Program-made: the position numbers and the translations under genes
Notes under the pieces: model-generated
What the model saw: only the letters and a program-made list of their open reading frames with translations
Told to the model about the DNA's origin: nothing
Databases searched by the model: none
Part shown: one piece after another, positions 9,820 to 18,915 of the stretch
Position numbering within the stretch: the first letter of the stretch is position 1
Layout of the letters: the number at the start of each line of letters is the position of its first letter
Assembly (NCBI RefSeq): GCF_012328925.1
Contig: NZ_JAAXLS010000003.1
Location: 248,001-312,000, forward strand
Reading direction: 5' to 3'
From: Amycolatopsis acididurans
Lineage (GTDB): Bacteria; Actinomycetota; Actinomycetes; Mycobacteriales; Pseudonocardiaceae
DNA: 64,000 nucleotides

Positions 9820-10534
9820 CGAAGTTGGCATACACGTTCTGCACGTCGTCGCAGTCCTCGAGCGCGTCGATCAGCTTGAAGACCTTCTTCGCGCCGTCGG
9901 CGTCCAGCGGCACGTTGACCGAGGGCAGGAAGCTGGCGTCCGCGGACTCGTAGTCGTAGCCCGCCTCCTGCAACGCCTTGCGGACGTCCACCAGATCGGT
10001 CGCCTCGGACACGATCTCGAAGCTCTCCCCGAGATCGTTGACCTCCTCGGCGCCCGCGTCCAGCACCGCCAGCAGAACGTCGTCCTCGGACAGTTCGTTC
10101 TTGGGCATGATCACCACGCCCTTGCGGTTGAACAGGTACGCCACCGAACCCGGGTCGGCGAGCGAGCCGCCGTTGCGGGTGAGCGCGGTGCGCACCTCGG
10201 AGGCGGCACGGTTGCGGTTGTCGGTCAGGCACTCGATGAGCACCGCGACACCGTTGGGGCCGTACCCCTCGTAGGTGATGTTCTGCCAGTCGGCGCCGCC
10301 GGCCTCCTCGCCGGCGCCACGCTTGCGCGCGCGCTCGATGTTGTCCTGCGGGACCGAGTTCTTCTTCGCCTTCTGGATGGCGTCGTACAGCGTCGGGTTG
10401 CCGTCCGGGTCGCCCCCGCCGGTCCGCGCGGCGACCTCGATGTTCTTGATCAGTCTCGCGAACAGCTTGCCACGCTTGGCGTCGAGGGCGGCCTTCTTGT
10501 GCTTAGTGGTCGCCCACTTGGAGTGGCCGCTCAT
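9788..10534 (-). CDS. yebC: YebC/PmpR family transcriptional or translational regulator
   Basis: 248-residue cytoplasmic protein of the YebC family, linked in different bacteria to transcriptional control and to translation of proline-rich stretches. Typical motifs are [15 protein letters not shown] at the N-terminus, [35 protein letters not shown] and [10 protein letters not shown]. The protein ends in [10 protein letters not shown], and this coding tail is repeated downstream of the stop (see the repeat entry). pdxT ends 10 bp upstream on the same strand, so the two may be co-transcribed. Length is normal. Confidence 0.95.
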   Translation of the reverse strand: MSGHSKWATTKHKKAALDAKRGKLFARLIKNIEVAARTGGGDPDGNPTLYDAIQKAKKNSVPQDNIERARKRGAGEEAGGADWQNITYEGYGPNGVAVLIECLTDNRNRAASEVRTALTRNGGSLADPGSVAYLFNRKGVVIMPKNELSEDDVLLAVLDAGAEEVNDLGESFEIVSEATDLVDVRKALQEAGYDYESADASFLPSVNVPLDADGAKKVFKLIDALEDCDDVQNVYANFDVPDEVLAEV

Positions 10535-10544
10535 CTCTCCTCCA

Positions 10545-11165
10545 TCACATCGTTTCGTGCACCATCTTCACGAAGAGCCGGTGCACCCGCTCGTCGCCAG
10601 TGAGCTCCGGATGGAAGGCGGTGGCGAGCACCGCTCCTTGCCGGACCGCGACGATCCTAGCGGCAGCCTCACCGGCGTCGGACGTGTCCGGCACTCTGGC
10701 CAGTATCTCCACCCCGTCGCCGGCCTTCTCCACCCAGGGGGCCCTGATGAACACGGCGTGTAGCGGGCCGCCGTCGAGGCCGGTGAAATCGAGGTCGCCC
10801 TCGAAGGAATCCACCTGCCGCCCGAAGGCGTTGCGGCGCACCACCACGTCCAGCCCGTCCAGCTGCTGCTGATCGGGCCTGCCGTCGAGCACCTGCCTGG
10901 CCAGCAGGATCATCCCGGCGCAGGAGCCGTAGACGGGCATCCCGCCGGCGATGCGCCGCCGCAGCGGTTCGAGCAATTCGAACGTCTCCAGCAGCCGGGA
11001 CATCGTGGTGGACTCGCCGCCGGGCAGCACCAGCCCGTCGGACTCGGCCAGCTCGGCCTGCCTGCGGACGGGTCTGGCCGCCGCGCCCGCGTGCTCCAGC
11101 GCGGCCACATGTTCGGCCACATCACCCTGGAGTGCGAGCACGCCGATCGTTGGCTTCCTGCTCAC
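10545..11165 (-). CDS. pdxT: Pyridoxal 5'-phosphate synthase glutaminase subunit PdxT
   Basis: 206-residue class I glutamine amidotransferase that supplies ammonia to PdxS for vitamin B6 synthesis. The nucleophile is C82 in GSCAGM, the [15 protein letters not shown] oxyanion segment is at about 44-58, and the His/Glu pair is in AFHPELTGD near the C-terminus. It starts at a GTG (11163-11165). Its partner pdxS is 684 bp further upstream on the same strand, with a plus-strand toxin-antitoxin pair between them. PdxS and PdxT must therefore be transcribed separately, or the transcript crosses vapBC antisense. Confidence 0.96.
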   Translation of the reverse strand: MSRKPTIGVLALQGDVAEHVAALEHAGAAARPVRRQAELAESDGLVLPGGESTTMSRLLETFELLEPLRRRIAGGMPVYGSCAGMILLARQVLDGRPDQQQLDGLDVVVRRNAFGRQVDSFEGDLDFTGLDGGPLHAVFIRAPWVEKAGDGVEILARVPDTSDAGEAAARIVAVRQGAVLATAFHPELTGDERVHRLFVKMVHETM

Positions 11166-11246
11166 CGGACCTCCTTGACAAACACTCTAAGCTGCGGATT
11201 CGCCGATGCGGCCGTTTTGTCGGTGGGTGGCGCTAGCTTCCTGACC

Positions 11247-11447
11247 ATGACCAACATCGTTTCGCTGCGGGACGAGCCGTTCGGGCTCGAGGCCTACCTG
11301 GCACGCCGGCACGCGGAGTTCGCCGGCGGCCCCACGATGGCCGAGATCCTCGACGACCTCGATCGCCATCGCGACGGCAGCCGCCTGACCACCGGGCTGA
11401 TCGTCGCCTCGGTGCGCGCGGGCCGGGACGGCACCGGCGATGACTAG
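11247..11447 (+). CDS. Antitoxin of a VapBC-type module
   Basis: 66-residue protein, ATG at 11247, beginning MTNIVSLRDEPF and containing FAGGPTMAEILDDLDRH. It overlaps the following PIN-domain toxin by 8 bp (ATGACTAG), the usual antitoxin-toxin coupling. The sequence resembles short antitoxins that present a C-terminal segment to a VapC active site; a clear ribbon-helix-helix fold is not obvious to me. Position and size carry most of the call. A module at this same place next to yebC is, as I recall, also present in M. tuberculosis. Confidence 0.75.
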   Translation: MTNIVSLRDEPFGLEAYLARRHAEFAGGPTMAEILDDLDRHRDGSRLTTGLIVASVRAGRDGTGDD

Positions 11448-11847
11448 CTCCCGGTTCGTGCTGGACGCCTCCGCCGCGATCGCGCTGCTCGCCGGCCGGC
11501 ACCCCGATCCGGCGCTGCGCCGCCGGGTGCTGACCGGGTACCCGGCGGCCCCGGAGATCCTCGACCTCGAGGTCCTCGGCACGCTGCGCGGGCAGCTGCG
11601 TGCCGGCACGCTGACCGCGCCGCTCGCGCGCCGCGTCGCCGAACAGCTGCGCGTGCTGCCCGTCGACCGCGCCCCGCACCGGCCGCTCGTCACCAGGATC
11701 TGGCAACTGCGGGACTCGGTCACGGCCTACGACGCAGCCTACGTCGCGCTGGCCGAGCACCTGCGTGTCCCGCTCGTCACCGCCGACGCCGCGCTGGCCG
11801 GCTGCGACGGCCACGAGGCCGAGATCGAGCTCTACCCCGCGTCCTGA
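11440..11847 (+). CDS. vapC: PIN-domain ribonuclease toxin (VapC family)
   Basis: 135-residue PIN-domain protein. The four acidic residues expected for metal-dependent RNase activity are visible: D9 in VLDAS, E44 in LDLEVLG, D98 in TAYDAAYV and D116 in VTADAALA. VapC toxins cut tRNA or rRNA when their antitoxin is degraded; the target here cannot be told from sequence. It is translated from an ATG inside the end of the antitoxin gene and stops one base before the convergent pdxS stop (TGA-C-TCA). Confidence 0.9.
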   Translation: MTSSRFVLDASAAIALLAGRHPDPALRRRVLTGYPAAPEILDLEVLGTLRGQLRAGTLTAPLARRVAEQLRVLPVDRAPHRPLVTRIWQLRDSVTAYDAAYVALAEHLRVPLVTADAALAGCDGHEAEIELYPAS

Positions 11848-11848
11848 C

Positions 11849-12763
11849 TCACCAGCCGCGTTCGGCGAGCCGGTGCGGCTCGGGCACGTCGTCGACGTTG
11901 ATGCCGACCATCGCCTCGCCGAGGCCGCGGCTGACCTTCGCGATCACGTCCGGGTCGTCGTGGAAGGTGGTGGCCTTGACGATCGCCTCGGCACGCTTGG
12001 CCGGGTCGCCCGACTTGAAGATGCCCGAGCCGACGAACACGCCCTCCGCGCCGAGCTGCATCATCATCGCCGCGTCGGCCGGGGTCGCGATCCCACCGGC
12101 GGTGAACAGCACGACCGGCAGCTTGCCCTTCTCCGCCACCTCGCGCACCAGCTCGTAGGGCGCCTGCAGCTCCTTGGCCGCCACGTACAGCTCGTCCTCG
12201 GGCAGCGAGGTCAGCCGCCGGATCTCGGCGCGGATCTTGCGCATGTGCGTGGTCGCGTTGGACACGTCGCCGGTGCCGGCCTCACCCTTGGAGCGGATCA
12301 TCGCCGCACCCTCGTTGATGCGCCGCAGCGCCTCGCCGAGATTCGTCGCCCCGCACACGAACGGCACGGTGAAGGCCCACTTGTCGATGTGGTTGGCGTA
12401 GTCGGCCGGGGTGAGCACCTCGGACTCGTCGACGTAGTCGACACCGAGCGACTGCAGCACCCGCGCCTCGACGAAGTGCCCGATGCGGGCCTTGGCCATG
12501 ACCGGGATGGAGACGGTGTTGATGATGCCGTCGATGAGGTCCGGGTCGCTCATGCGCGCGACCCCGCCCTGCGCGCGGATGTCGGCGGGCACGCGCTCCA
12601 GCGCCATGACGGCGACGGCGCCGGCGTCCTCGGCGATCTTCGCCTGCTCCGGCGTGACCACGTCCATGATCACGCCGCCCTTGAGCATTTCCGCCATACC
12701 GCGCTTGACGCGTGCGGTGCCGCGCTCGGGCAGGGGGGAACCAGTGGACTGAACTTCGGACAC
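11849..12763 (-). CDS. pdxS: Pyridoxal 5'-phosphate synthase subunit PdxS
   Basis: 304-residue (beta/alpha)8 synthase that builds PLP from ribose 5-phosphate, glyceraldehyde 3-phosphate and ammonia from PdxT. Conserved segments are [20 protein letters not shown], the Schiff-base lysine in [14 protein letters not shown] (K91), [11 protein letters not shown] (second lysine and phosphate loop) and [15 protein letters not shown]. Start is a GTG at 12761-12763. The 213-bp gap to the divergent EF-G-like gene must hold both promoters; it contains an imperfect GTGTG-N8-CACAC repeat at 12923-12940 of unknown meaning. Confidence 0.97.
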   Translation of the reverse strand: MSEVQSTGSPLPERGTARVKRGMAEMLKGGVIMDVVTPEQAKIAEDAGAVAVMALERVPADIRAQGGVARMSDPDLIDGIINTVSIPVMAKARIGHFVEARVLQSLGVDYVDESEVLTPADYANHIDKWAFTVPFVCGATNLGEALRRINEGAAMIRSKGEAGTGDVSNATTHMRKIRAEIRRLTSLPEDELYVAAKELQAPYELVREVAEKGKLPVVLFTAGGIATPADAAMMMQLGAEGVFVGSGIFKSGDPAKRAEAIVKATTFHDDPDVIAKVSRGLGEAMVGINVDDVPEPHRLAERGW

Positions 12764-12976
12764 GGGAGACGCCTTTCACGGCCGGGATGAACTTGCCGGT
12801 CTCCAGTCTAGGCCCGGGTGGACCGCTTCCCCAGGCCAGTAAGCCCCAATCTCGGAAGGCCACTTCGGCCGCCGGCTCAGGCAGCCGGTGGACACGGGGT
12901 TGCCGGGGCATGGCCAACGGGTGTGTGATCGAAGGCACACTCCCAAACAGCCAACGACGTCCCGGGAGGCCTGGCC

Positions 12977-15097
12977 ATGGCCGACAAGCAAACGAAAAAC
13001 GGGGATTCCGGGGCCGCGGTCGCTGTAGCCGATCCCCGCAAGGTGCGCAACGTGGTATTGGTCGGCCCGTCGGGATCCGGGAAGACCACCCTCACCGAGG
13101 CCCTGCTCGCGGTGTCCGGCACCGTCAGCAGGGCCGGTTCCGTCGTGGAGGGCACCACGGTCTGCGATCACGACCCGGCGGCGGTCCGCCAGCAGCGTTC
13201 GGTGGGCCTTTCGGTCGCGCCCGTCATGCACGGCGACATCAAGATCAACCTGATCGACACGCCCGGCTACGCCGACTTCGTCGGCGAACTGCGGGCGGGC
13301 CTGCGCGCGGCGGACGCGGCCCTGTTCGTGGTGTGCGCCGCCGAGGGCGTCGACGCCGCGACGAGCGCGCTGTGGTCCGAATGCGCCGCGGTGGGCATGC
13401 CGCGCGCGGTGGTCATCGCACGCACCGACCACCATCGCGCGGACGTGATGGGTGAGATCGACGCCTGCCGCGAGGCGTTCGGCGCCGGCGTCCTGCCGCT
13501 GTACCTGCCCGCGGGCGGCGATCGCGCAGGGCTGGTCGGGCTGATCACCCAGCGCCTGTACGACTACTCCGAGGGCTACCCGCCGAAGCAGGCCGATCCC
13601 GATCCGGGCGATCTGGAGCGGATGACCGAGGCACGCAACGAGCTGATCGAGGGCATCATCGCCGAGAGCGAGGACGAGACCCTCATGGACCGCTACCTCG
13701 GCGGCGAGGAGATCGCCGAGGCCACCCTGATCGCCGATCTGGAGACCGCCGTCGCACGCGGCTCGTTCCACCCGGTGATCCCCGTGTGCGCGACCTCCGG
13801 GGTGGGGCTGGCCGAGGTGCTGGACGGCATCGCCAGGGCGTTCCCGTCGCCGGTGGAACACACGCTGCCCGAAGTCAGCACGCTCGACGGCGGCGCGTCC
13901 GAGTCGATCAGCGCGGATCCCGACGGCCCGCTGGCCGCCGAGGTCGTGCGGACCGCCGTGGACTCCTACGTCGGCCGCGTGTCACTGGTGCGCGTGTTCT
14001 CCGGGACGCTGCGGCCGGAGCGGCCGGTGCACGTGTCCGGGCACGGGCTGGCCGAACGCGGGCACGAGGACCACGACGCCGACGAGCGCGTCGCCCACGT
14101 GTACTCACCCCTCGGCGCGAACCTGCGCGAGGTGCCCTACTGCGTGGCCGGCGACCTGTGCGCGCTGACCAAGGTCGGTTCGGCGGAGACCGGCGACACC
14201 GTGTCCTCGCCCGACCATCCGCTGCTGATGGAACCGTGGTCGATGCCCGAACCACTGCTGCCGGTGGCGATCGTCGCGCACAACCGCAGCGACGAGGACA
14301 CGCTGGCGCGCAACCTGTCCCGGCTCGTGGCGGGCGATCCGACGCTGCGGCTGGAACGCAACGCCGAAACGGCCCAGCTGGTGCTGTGGTGCATGGGCGA
14401 GGCACACGCCGACGTGGTGCTCTCGCGGCTGCGTGCGGGCGGGGCCGAAGTGGACACCGAACCGGTGAAGGTGCCGCTGCGCGAAACGTTCGCCGGAGCG
14501 GCGAAGGGCCACGGGCGGCACGTGAAGCAGTCGGGCGGCCATGGCCAGTACGCGGTGTGCGACATCGAGGTGCGGCCGCTGGAGCGGGGCGCGGGTTTCG
14601 TGTTCGTCGACCGCATCGTCGGCGGGGCGATCCCGAACCAGTTCATCCCGAGCGTCGAGAAGGGCGTGCGGGCCCAGCTGGAAAGGGGCCTCGTGTCGGG
14701 GTATCCGATGATCGACGTGCAGGTCACGCTCGTCGACGGCAAGGCACACAGCGTGGATTCCTCCGACGCCGCGTTCCAGACCGCGGGGGCGCTCGCGCTC
14801 AAGGACGCCGCGGCGAACGGGCGCGTTCTGCTGCTGGAACCACTCGACGCGGTGTCGGTGCTGCTGCCGGACGAGCACCTCGGCAACGTGCTCGGCGACC
14901 TGTCCTCGCGGCGCGGGCGCGTGCTGGGCACCGAATCCGCGGCGGGCGGGCGCACCATGGTCCGCGCCGAGGTGCCCGCGACGGAACTGCTGCGCTACGC
15001 CAACGAACTGCGCGCGCTCACCTCGGGCACGGCGACCTTCACCCGCCACCACGCGCGCTTCGATCCGCTGCCGGAAGGAGTGAAAACCGCCAGCTGA
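12977..15097 (+). CDS. Elongation factor G-like protein (EF-G2 paralogue)
   Basis: 706-residue translational GTPase paralogue. Walker A/G1 is GPSGSGKTTLT (29-39) and G3 is DTPGYADF. Unlike canonical EF-G, the G2 region reads RQQRSVGLSVAP rather than RGITI, and the G4 motif NKxD appears as ARTD. Domain IV (FAGAAKGHGRHVKQSGGHGQY) and domain V are complete. EF-G2-type proteins of actinobacteria are not thought to replace EF-G in translocation, and their role is poorly defined. ATG at 12977 is preceded by GGGAGG 7 nt upstream. The gene stands alone, divergent from pdxS and convergent with the XdhC-like gene. Confidence 0.9.
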   Translation: MADKQTKNGDSGAAVAVADPRKVRNVVLVGPSGSGKTTLTEALLAVSGTVSRAGSVVEGTTVCDHDPAAVRQQRSVGLSVAPVMHGDIKINLIDTPGYADFVGELRAGLRAADAALFVVCAAEGVDAATSALWSECAAVGMPRAVVIARTDHHRADVMGEIDACREAFGAGVLPLYLPAGGDRAGLVGLITQRLYDYSEGYPPKQADPDPGDLERMTEARNELIEGIIAESEDETLMDRYLGGEEIAEATLIADLETAVARGSFHPVIPVCATSGVGLAEVLDGIARAFPSPVEHTLPEVSTLDGGASESISADPDGPLAAEVVRTAVDSYVGRVSLVRVFSGTLRPERPVHVSGHGLAERGHEDHDADERVAHVYSPLGANLREVPYCVAGDLCALTKVGSAETGDTVSSPDHPLLMEPWSMPEPLLPVAIVAHNRSDEDTLARNLSRLVAGDPTLRLERNAETAQLVLWCMGEAHADVVLSRLRAGGAEVDTEPVKVPLRETFAGAAKGHGRHVKQSGGHGQYAVCDIEVRPLERGAGFVFVDRIVGGAIPNQFIPSVEKGVRAQLERGLVSGYPMIDVQVTLVDGKAHSVDSSDAAFQTAGALALKDAAANGRVLLLEPLDAVSVLLPDEHLGNVLGDLSSRRGRVLGTESAAGGRTMVRAEVPATELLRYANELRALTSGTATFTRHHARFDPLPEGVKTAS

Positions 15098-15124
15098 CCG
15101 GGATCGCCGGCCGTACGGGCGGCA

Positions 15125-15592
15125 CTAGAACTCGAAACCGCCCGGCCGTCCGCTGCGGTCGGCGATCAGCCCGGCCAGGGTCGCGATCGCGATCTCGGGC
15201 GGGGTCCGCGAGCCGATGTTCAGCCCCACCGGCCGGTGCACGCGGTCGATGTCCTCGGCCGCGACGCCGAGCTGCTTCAGCGCCTCGACGTGCGGGCCGG
15301 GGTGGCGCGGGTTGCCCATCACGCCGACCCAGCGCACCGGCCCCGCGAGCACGTCGGCCAGTACCGGCCCCAGCTCGTCGCGGTGGTGGTCGGTGACGAC
15401 GACGTCGGTGTTGTCGTCGAGCGCGGGCAACTCGGCGTGCTCGGCAGGATCGTAGAGGGCCGTACGGTAGCCGAGGCCGGCGCCGATCGTGAGCAGGTGG
15501 TCGGCCACCGGCGAGGCGAAGACGGCCACGAGCGTGCGCTCGGCGGTCTCGGCAGGGGCATCGCCGTGGGCGACGGCGCAGGGATCTGACAT
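15125..15592 (-). CDS. XdhC-family protein, C-terminal Rossmann domain only
   Basis: 155-residue protein matching only the XdhC_C (Rossmann) half: TLVAVFASPVADHLLTIGAGLGYRTALYDP at 20-49, VVTDHHRDE, then VRWVGVMGNPRH and LNIGSRTPPEIAIATLAGL at the end. Full-length XdhC/CoxI proteins insert or sulfurate molybdenum cofactor of xanthine or CO dehydrogenase. Here the N-terminal domain is absent and the usual glycine-rich turn (GAGHVG) reads ASPVAD. No xanthine or CO dehydrogenase gene is in the window, though a molybdoenzyme (NarG) lies 27 kb away. The role is therefore uncertain. Confidence 0.7.
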   Translation of the reverse strand: MSDPCAVAHGDAPAETAERTLVAVFASPVADHLLTIGAGLGYRTALYDPAEHAELPALDDNTDVVVTDHHRDELGPVLADVLAGPVRWVGVMGNPRHPGPHVEALKQLGVAAEDIDRVHRPVGLNIGSRTPPEIAIATLAGLIADRSGRPGGFEF

Positions 15593-15609
15593 GGCTCAGA
15601 GTCTGCCAC

Positions 15610-16104
15610 TCACGGCACCGGATCGACGATTTCGAAGTACTCCGGCTGGGGCGCGGTGCCCGCGAGCTTGAAGTAGCGCACCTTGCGGCGGCGGCGCAAG
15701 GTCAGCGTGTCGCGCACCGCGTCGTTGTGCACGCGCCGCGCGATCATCACCCGGTGCTCGGCGTCGGACAGCTCGTCGGTGAGCCGTGGCGGCAGTTGTG
15801 CCCGCGCGACCGCGCCCAGCACCTTGGTCAGCTCGTTCTCCGCGGTCTCGCGTTCCGCGCGCGGCGCGGCCTCGGCCACGTCCGCGGCCTGCCGGATCGC
15901 GGCCGCCCCGACGCCGTCCAGCGCCGCCGCGGCCACGGCCCGTGCCACGACGGCCCGCCTGGCCAGCGCGGCGTCGAGCGCGGCCCAGCCCGCGTCGAGA
16001 CGGACGTGCAGCCGGTCGAGCCGGTTCGCCGTCGCGATGAGGAACAGCCCGCCCAGCACGATGACCGCGGCCAGCACCGCGATGAGAACGACGAACCACG
16101 TCAT
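15610..16104 (-). CDS. LemA-like membrane protein
   Basis: 164-residue protein with one N-terminal transmembrane helix (about 3-24), then a helical domain with the LemA-like pattern LDAGWAALDAALARR, AENELTKVLG, and EHRVMIARRVHNDAVRDTL, ending RYFKLAGTAPQPEYFEI. LemA proteins are N-out membrane proteins of unknown function. The ATG overlaps the pimA stop (ATGA), making it the last gene of the pgsA1-patA-pimA unit. In mycobacteria a membrane/Nudix protein occupies the same place (from memory). Confidence 0.65.
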   Translation of the reverse strand: MTWFVVLIAVLAAVIVLGGLFLIATANRLDRLHVRLDAGWAALDAALARRAVVARAVAAAALDGVGAAAIRQAADVAEAAPRAERETAENELTKVLGAVARAQLPPRLTDELSDAEHRVMIARRVHNDAVRDTLTLRRRRKVRYFKLAGTAPQPEYFEIVDPVP

Positions 16105-17240
16105 CGCGTCGCTTCCTCCGTGCCCACCCGCCGCGGGTCCGCGGCGATGGCGATCTCGTACACGCGCAGCACCTGCGTGACCACGACCGGCCAGTCGTAC
16201 ATCGCCACACGCTCCCCCGCCGCCGCGGCCAGCGACGAGCGGCGGGCCGGGTCGCGCAGCAGCTCGCGCAGCCCCTCGGCGAGCGAGCCCGGATCACCGG
16301 TCGCGGTGAGCTGCCCGCAGGTGCCGTCGTCGAGGACCCGCCGGAACGAGTCGAGGTCGCTGGCCGCGACCGCGGTACCCGCCGCCATCGCCTCGGTGAG
16401 GATCATGCCGAAACTCTCGCCGCCGGTGTTGGGCGCGCAGTACACGTCCACGCTGCGCAGGACCCGCGCCTTGAGCTCGTCGTCGGCCTGGCCGAACAGC
16501 CTGATGTGCGGCCACAGCCCAGGACCGGCCATCCGCCGCAGTTCCTCGGGCTCGCCGCGGCCCACGACGAGCAGCTCCAGGTCCAGGAACTCGGGCAGCA
16601 GCACGCGCGCCGCTTCGAGCAGCACGTCCATGCCCTTGCGCGGTTCGGTGAACCGGCCGATGAAGCCGAGCGTGCCGCCCGCCCTCGGGTATCCCTCCAG
16701 CGGCCGGGCCCGGGCGAAGAACTCGGCGTCGACCCCGTTGGGGATCTCCACCGCGTCGCCCCCGGCGTGCTCGACCTGCACGCGCCGCGCGAGCGCCGAC
16801 ACCGCGATCCGCGCGGTGATCTTCTCCAGCAGCGGCCGCAGCACCGGCTGGAACGCCGCGAGGGTGCGGGAGCGCGGGGTGGAGGTGTGAAACGTCGCGA
16901 CGATCGGCCCGTCGGCGACCTTCAGCGCGAGCAGCGACAGGCTCGGCGCGGCCGGTTCGTGCAGGTGCAGGACGTCGAAGTTGCCCTCCCGGAGCCAGCG
17001 GCGCACCCGCGCGTAGGACACCGGGCCGAACTGCAGGCGCGCGACGGAGCCGTTGTACGGGATGCCCAGCGCCTTGCCCGCCGGATGCACGAAGTCCGGC
17101 AGGTCGGCGTCCTCGTCGGCGGGTGCGAGCACGGACACCTCGTGTCCCCGGGCCAGCAGCGCCTTGGCCAGGTCCACCACGTGTCCCTGCACCCCGCCGG
17201 GCACATCGAAGGAGTAGGGGCAGACGATGCCGATCTTCAC
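16101..17240 (-). CDS. pimA: Phosphatidylinositol alpha-mannosyltransferase PimA
   Basis: 379-residue GT-B (GT4) enzyme that adds the first mannose from GDP-mannose to phosphatidylinositol on the cytoplasmic face of the membrane, starting PIM synthesis. The N-terminus MKIGIVCPYSFDVPGGVQGHV is the PimA glycine-rich entry loop. GFIGRFTEPRKGMDVLLEA carries the Arg/Lys phosphate-binding residues, and GGESFGMILTEAMAAG is the GT4 EX7E motif. GTG start overlaps the patA stop (GTGA). Operon context with pgsA1 and patA supports the substrate. Confidence 0.94.
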   Translation of the reverse strand: MKIGIVCPYSFDVPGGVQGHVVDLAKALLARGHEVSVLAPADEDADLPDFVHPAGKALGIPYNGSVARLQFGPVSYARVRRWLREGNFDVLHLHEPAAPSLSLLALKVADGPIVATFHTSTPRSRTLAAFQPVLRPLLEKITARIAVSALARRVQVEHAGGDAVEIPNGVDAEFFARARPLEGYPRAGGTLGFIGRFTEPRKGMDVLLEAARVLLPEFLDLELLVVGRGEPEELRRMAGPGLWPHIRLFGQADDELKARVLRSVDVYCAPNTGGESFGMILTEAMAAGTAVAASDLDSFRRVLDDGTCGQLTATGDPGSLAEGLRELLRDPARRSSLAAAAGERVAMYDWPVVVTQVLRVYEIAIAADPRRVGTEEATR

Positions 17241-18163
17241 CCGGCCGCCGCCTCCTCGGATTCGGCACCGGCGTCCTCGGCGTCACCGAAGTCGGTGGTC
17301 CACAGCTTCTGCAGCATGTGCCAGTCGGTGGGATGCGCGGCGATGTCCCCGGCGAAGATGTCGGCCATCGCCTGGGTGGCCGCGGGCACCTCGGAGCGCT
17401 GGGTGACCCGGATGCGGGGATGGATGCGGATGCCCCAGCCGTCCCCGGTGAACCACAGCCCGAGCGGCAGCAGCGCGGCACCCGTGGTGGCGGCGAGCCG
17501 TGCCGGCCCCGCGGCCATTCTCGTGCCCTCCCCGAAGAACGTCACCGGAACGCCCGAGCCGGTGATGTCACGGTCGGCGACCAGGCAGACGATCTTGTTC
17601 TCCCGCAGCCGCTGCAGCAGCACCCGGTAGGCGGAGGCACCGTCGGCGGGCACGATCTCGAATCCCAGCGATTCGCGGTACTCGACGAAACGCCGGTACA
17701 CCGATTCGGGCTTCAGCCGCTCGACCACCGTGGTGAACGATCCGGTGAAGCCGACCAGCCACAGCCCGGCGACGTCCCAGTTGCCCGAATGCGGCAGCGC
17801 GACGACCGCACCGTTGCCTTCGGCGAGCGCGGCCTCGAGGTTCTCGACGCCGGTCAGCCCGTCGTCCGCCTTCCGCTGCACGGCCGCATGATCCATACCC
17901 GGCAGCCGGAACGACTCGTGCCAGTACCGGGCGTAGGAGCGCATCGCGCCGCGCACGAGCTCGTCGAGTTCCTCGGGGCCCGCCTGCGGCACGACCCGTC
18001 GCAGATTGCGGCGCAGCTGCCGCACCCCGGCCCCGTTCCGGCGGACGGCGAAGTCCGCGCCCAGCCCGAACACCGCGCCGGCGAACGACGCGGGCAGCCG
18101 CCGCACCAGGCGCCAGCCGGCGGCATAGCCGACGTCGCTCGCGCGCTGGGACAGCCGGCTCAC
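17237..18163 (-). CDS. patA: Phosphatidylinositol mannoside acyltransferase PatA
   Basis: 308-residue membrane-associated acyltransferase of the LpxL/HtrB type that acylates the mannose of PIM1/PIM2. The catalytic HX4D motif is visible in LPHSGNWD, with the second acidic region around LVADRDITGSGVPVTFFGE. I chose the GTG at 18161-18163, overlapping the pgsA1 stop, because the frame upstream of it is only the pgsA1 shadow. The resulting length is close to that of mycobacterial PatA. Function is by family and gene order. Confidence 0.92.
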   Translation of the reverse strand: MSRLSQRASDVGYAAGWRLVRRLPASFAGAVFGLGADFAVRRNGAGVRQLRRNLRRVVPQAGPEELDELVRGAMRSYARYWHESFRLPGMDHAAVQRKADDGLTGVENLEAALAEGNGAVVALPHSGNWDVAGLWLVGFTGSFTTVVERLKPESVYRRFVEYRESLGFEIVPADGASAYRVLLQRLRENKIVCLVADRDITGSGVPVTFFGEGTRMAAGPARLAATTGAALLPLGLWFTGDGWGIRIHPRIRVTQRSEVPAATQAMADIFAGDIAAHPTDWHMLQKLWTTDFGDAEDAGAESEEAAAG

Positions 18164-18777
18164 GAATGCGCCTCCCTGGCCCGCGCGGACGCGGCGACCG
18201 CGACCATCCGCTGTCCGAGCGTCACCGCCGACAGCACGGCGAGCAGCCACTGCGAGGCCTCGACGGCGTACGGCAGGCCGAATCCCTGCAGCCCAGTGCC
18301 GACGAGCGCGATGATCAGCCGCTCCGCGCGTTCGATGAGCCCGCCGTCGGCGGAGAGCCCGGACGCCTCGGCGCGTGCCTTGACGTAGGAGATGACCTGG
18401 CCCAGCACGAGGCAGACCAGCGTCGCCGCGGCCGCCCGCAGGTTGTGCTCGTGCACGAAGCACCACCACGCGATGCCGCAGAACAACGCGCCGTCGACCA
18501 GCCGGTCGCACGTGGCGTCCAGCGCCGCTCCGAACGGTGTGCCGTGCCCCCGGGCCCTGGCGATGGCGCCGTCCAGCAGGTCGAGCATGGCGAAACCCCA
18601 CACCGTGAAGGTGCCCCACAGCAGCAGCCCGGCCGGGAAGAACGCCAGTGCGCACACGATGGCGCCCGTCGTGCCGAGCACCGTGATCACGTTGGGCGTG
18701 ACCCCGGCCCGCAGGAGCGCGTGGCCCAGTGGATCAAGGGCGCGCGAGACGGACGCGCGCGCGAAGATGTTCAACAT
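18160..18777 (-). CDS. pgsA1: Phosphatidylinositol phosphate synthase (CDP-alcohol phosphatidyltransferase)
   Basis: 205-residue multi-pass membrane enzyme that joins CDP-diacylglycerol and inositol 1-phosphate, the first step toward phosphatidylinositol and PIMs. The CDP-alcohol phosphotransferase signature DX2DGX2ARX8GX3DX3D is complete from DLLDGAIARARG to ALDATCD (about residues 66-91). About six transmembrane helices are seen. It heads the pgsA1-patA-pimA-LemA-like operon; in mycobacteria the HIT gene sits directly upstream, whereas here marR and yceI are interposed. Confidence 0.93.
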   Translation of the reverse strand: MLNIFARASVSRALDPLGHALLRAGVTPNVITVLGTTGAIVCALAFFPAGLLLWGTFTVWGFAMLDLLDGAIARARGHGTPFGAALDATCDRLVDGALFCGIAWWCFVHEHNLRAAAATLVCLVLGQVISYVKARAEASGLSADGGLIERAERLIIALVGTGLQGFGLPYAVEASQWLLAVLSAVTLGQRMVAVAASARAREAHS

Positions 18778-18915
18778 CAGATCGGCCGCTGGTAAGAATC
18801 GGCAGGCATACTCATCGCTGGCTACGTCACCTGGCTGCTGGTCGGAGATGTGTGCCAGCGCAGCCTATCGACCCCTGCCCGTCCTCCGGCGGGGCGGCGC
18901 GCGGAAACGGGCCGA

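Noticed and set aside
12923..12940. GTGTG-N8-CACAC repeat between pdxS and the EF-G-like gene as a PdxR-type operator
   Set aside because: Short, low-complexity repeat with no matching regulator gene nearby; no basis to assign it.
13786..15396. Second long plus-strand frame overlapping the EF-G-like gene
   Set aside because: Arg/Ala/Gly-rich composition typical of an out-of-frame reading; the in-frame EF-G2 protein explains this region fully.
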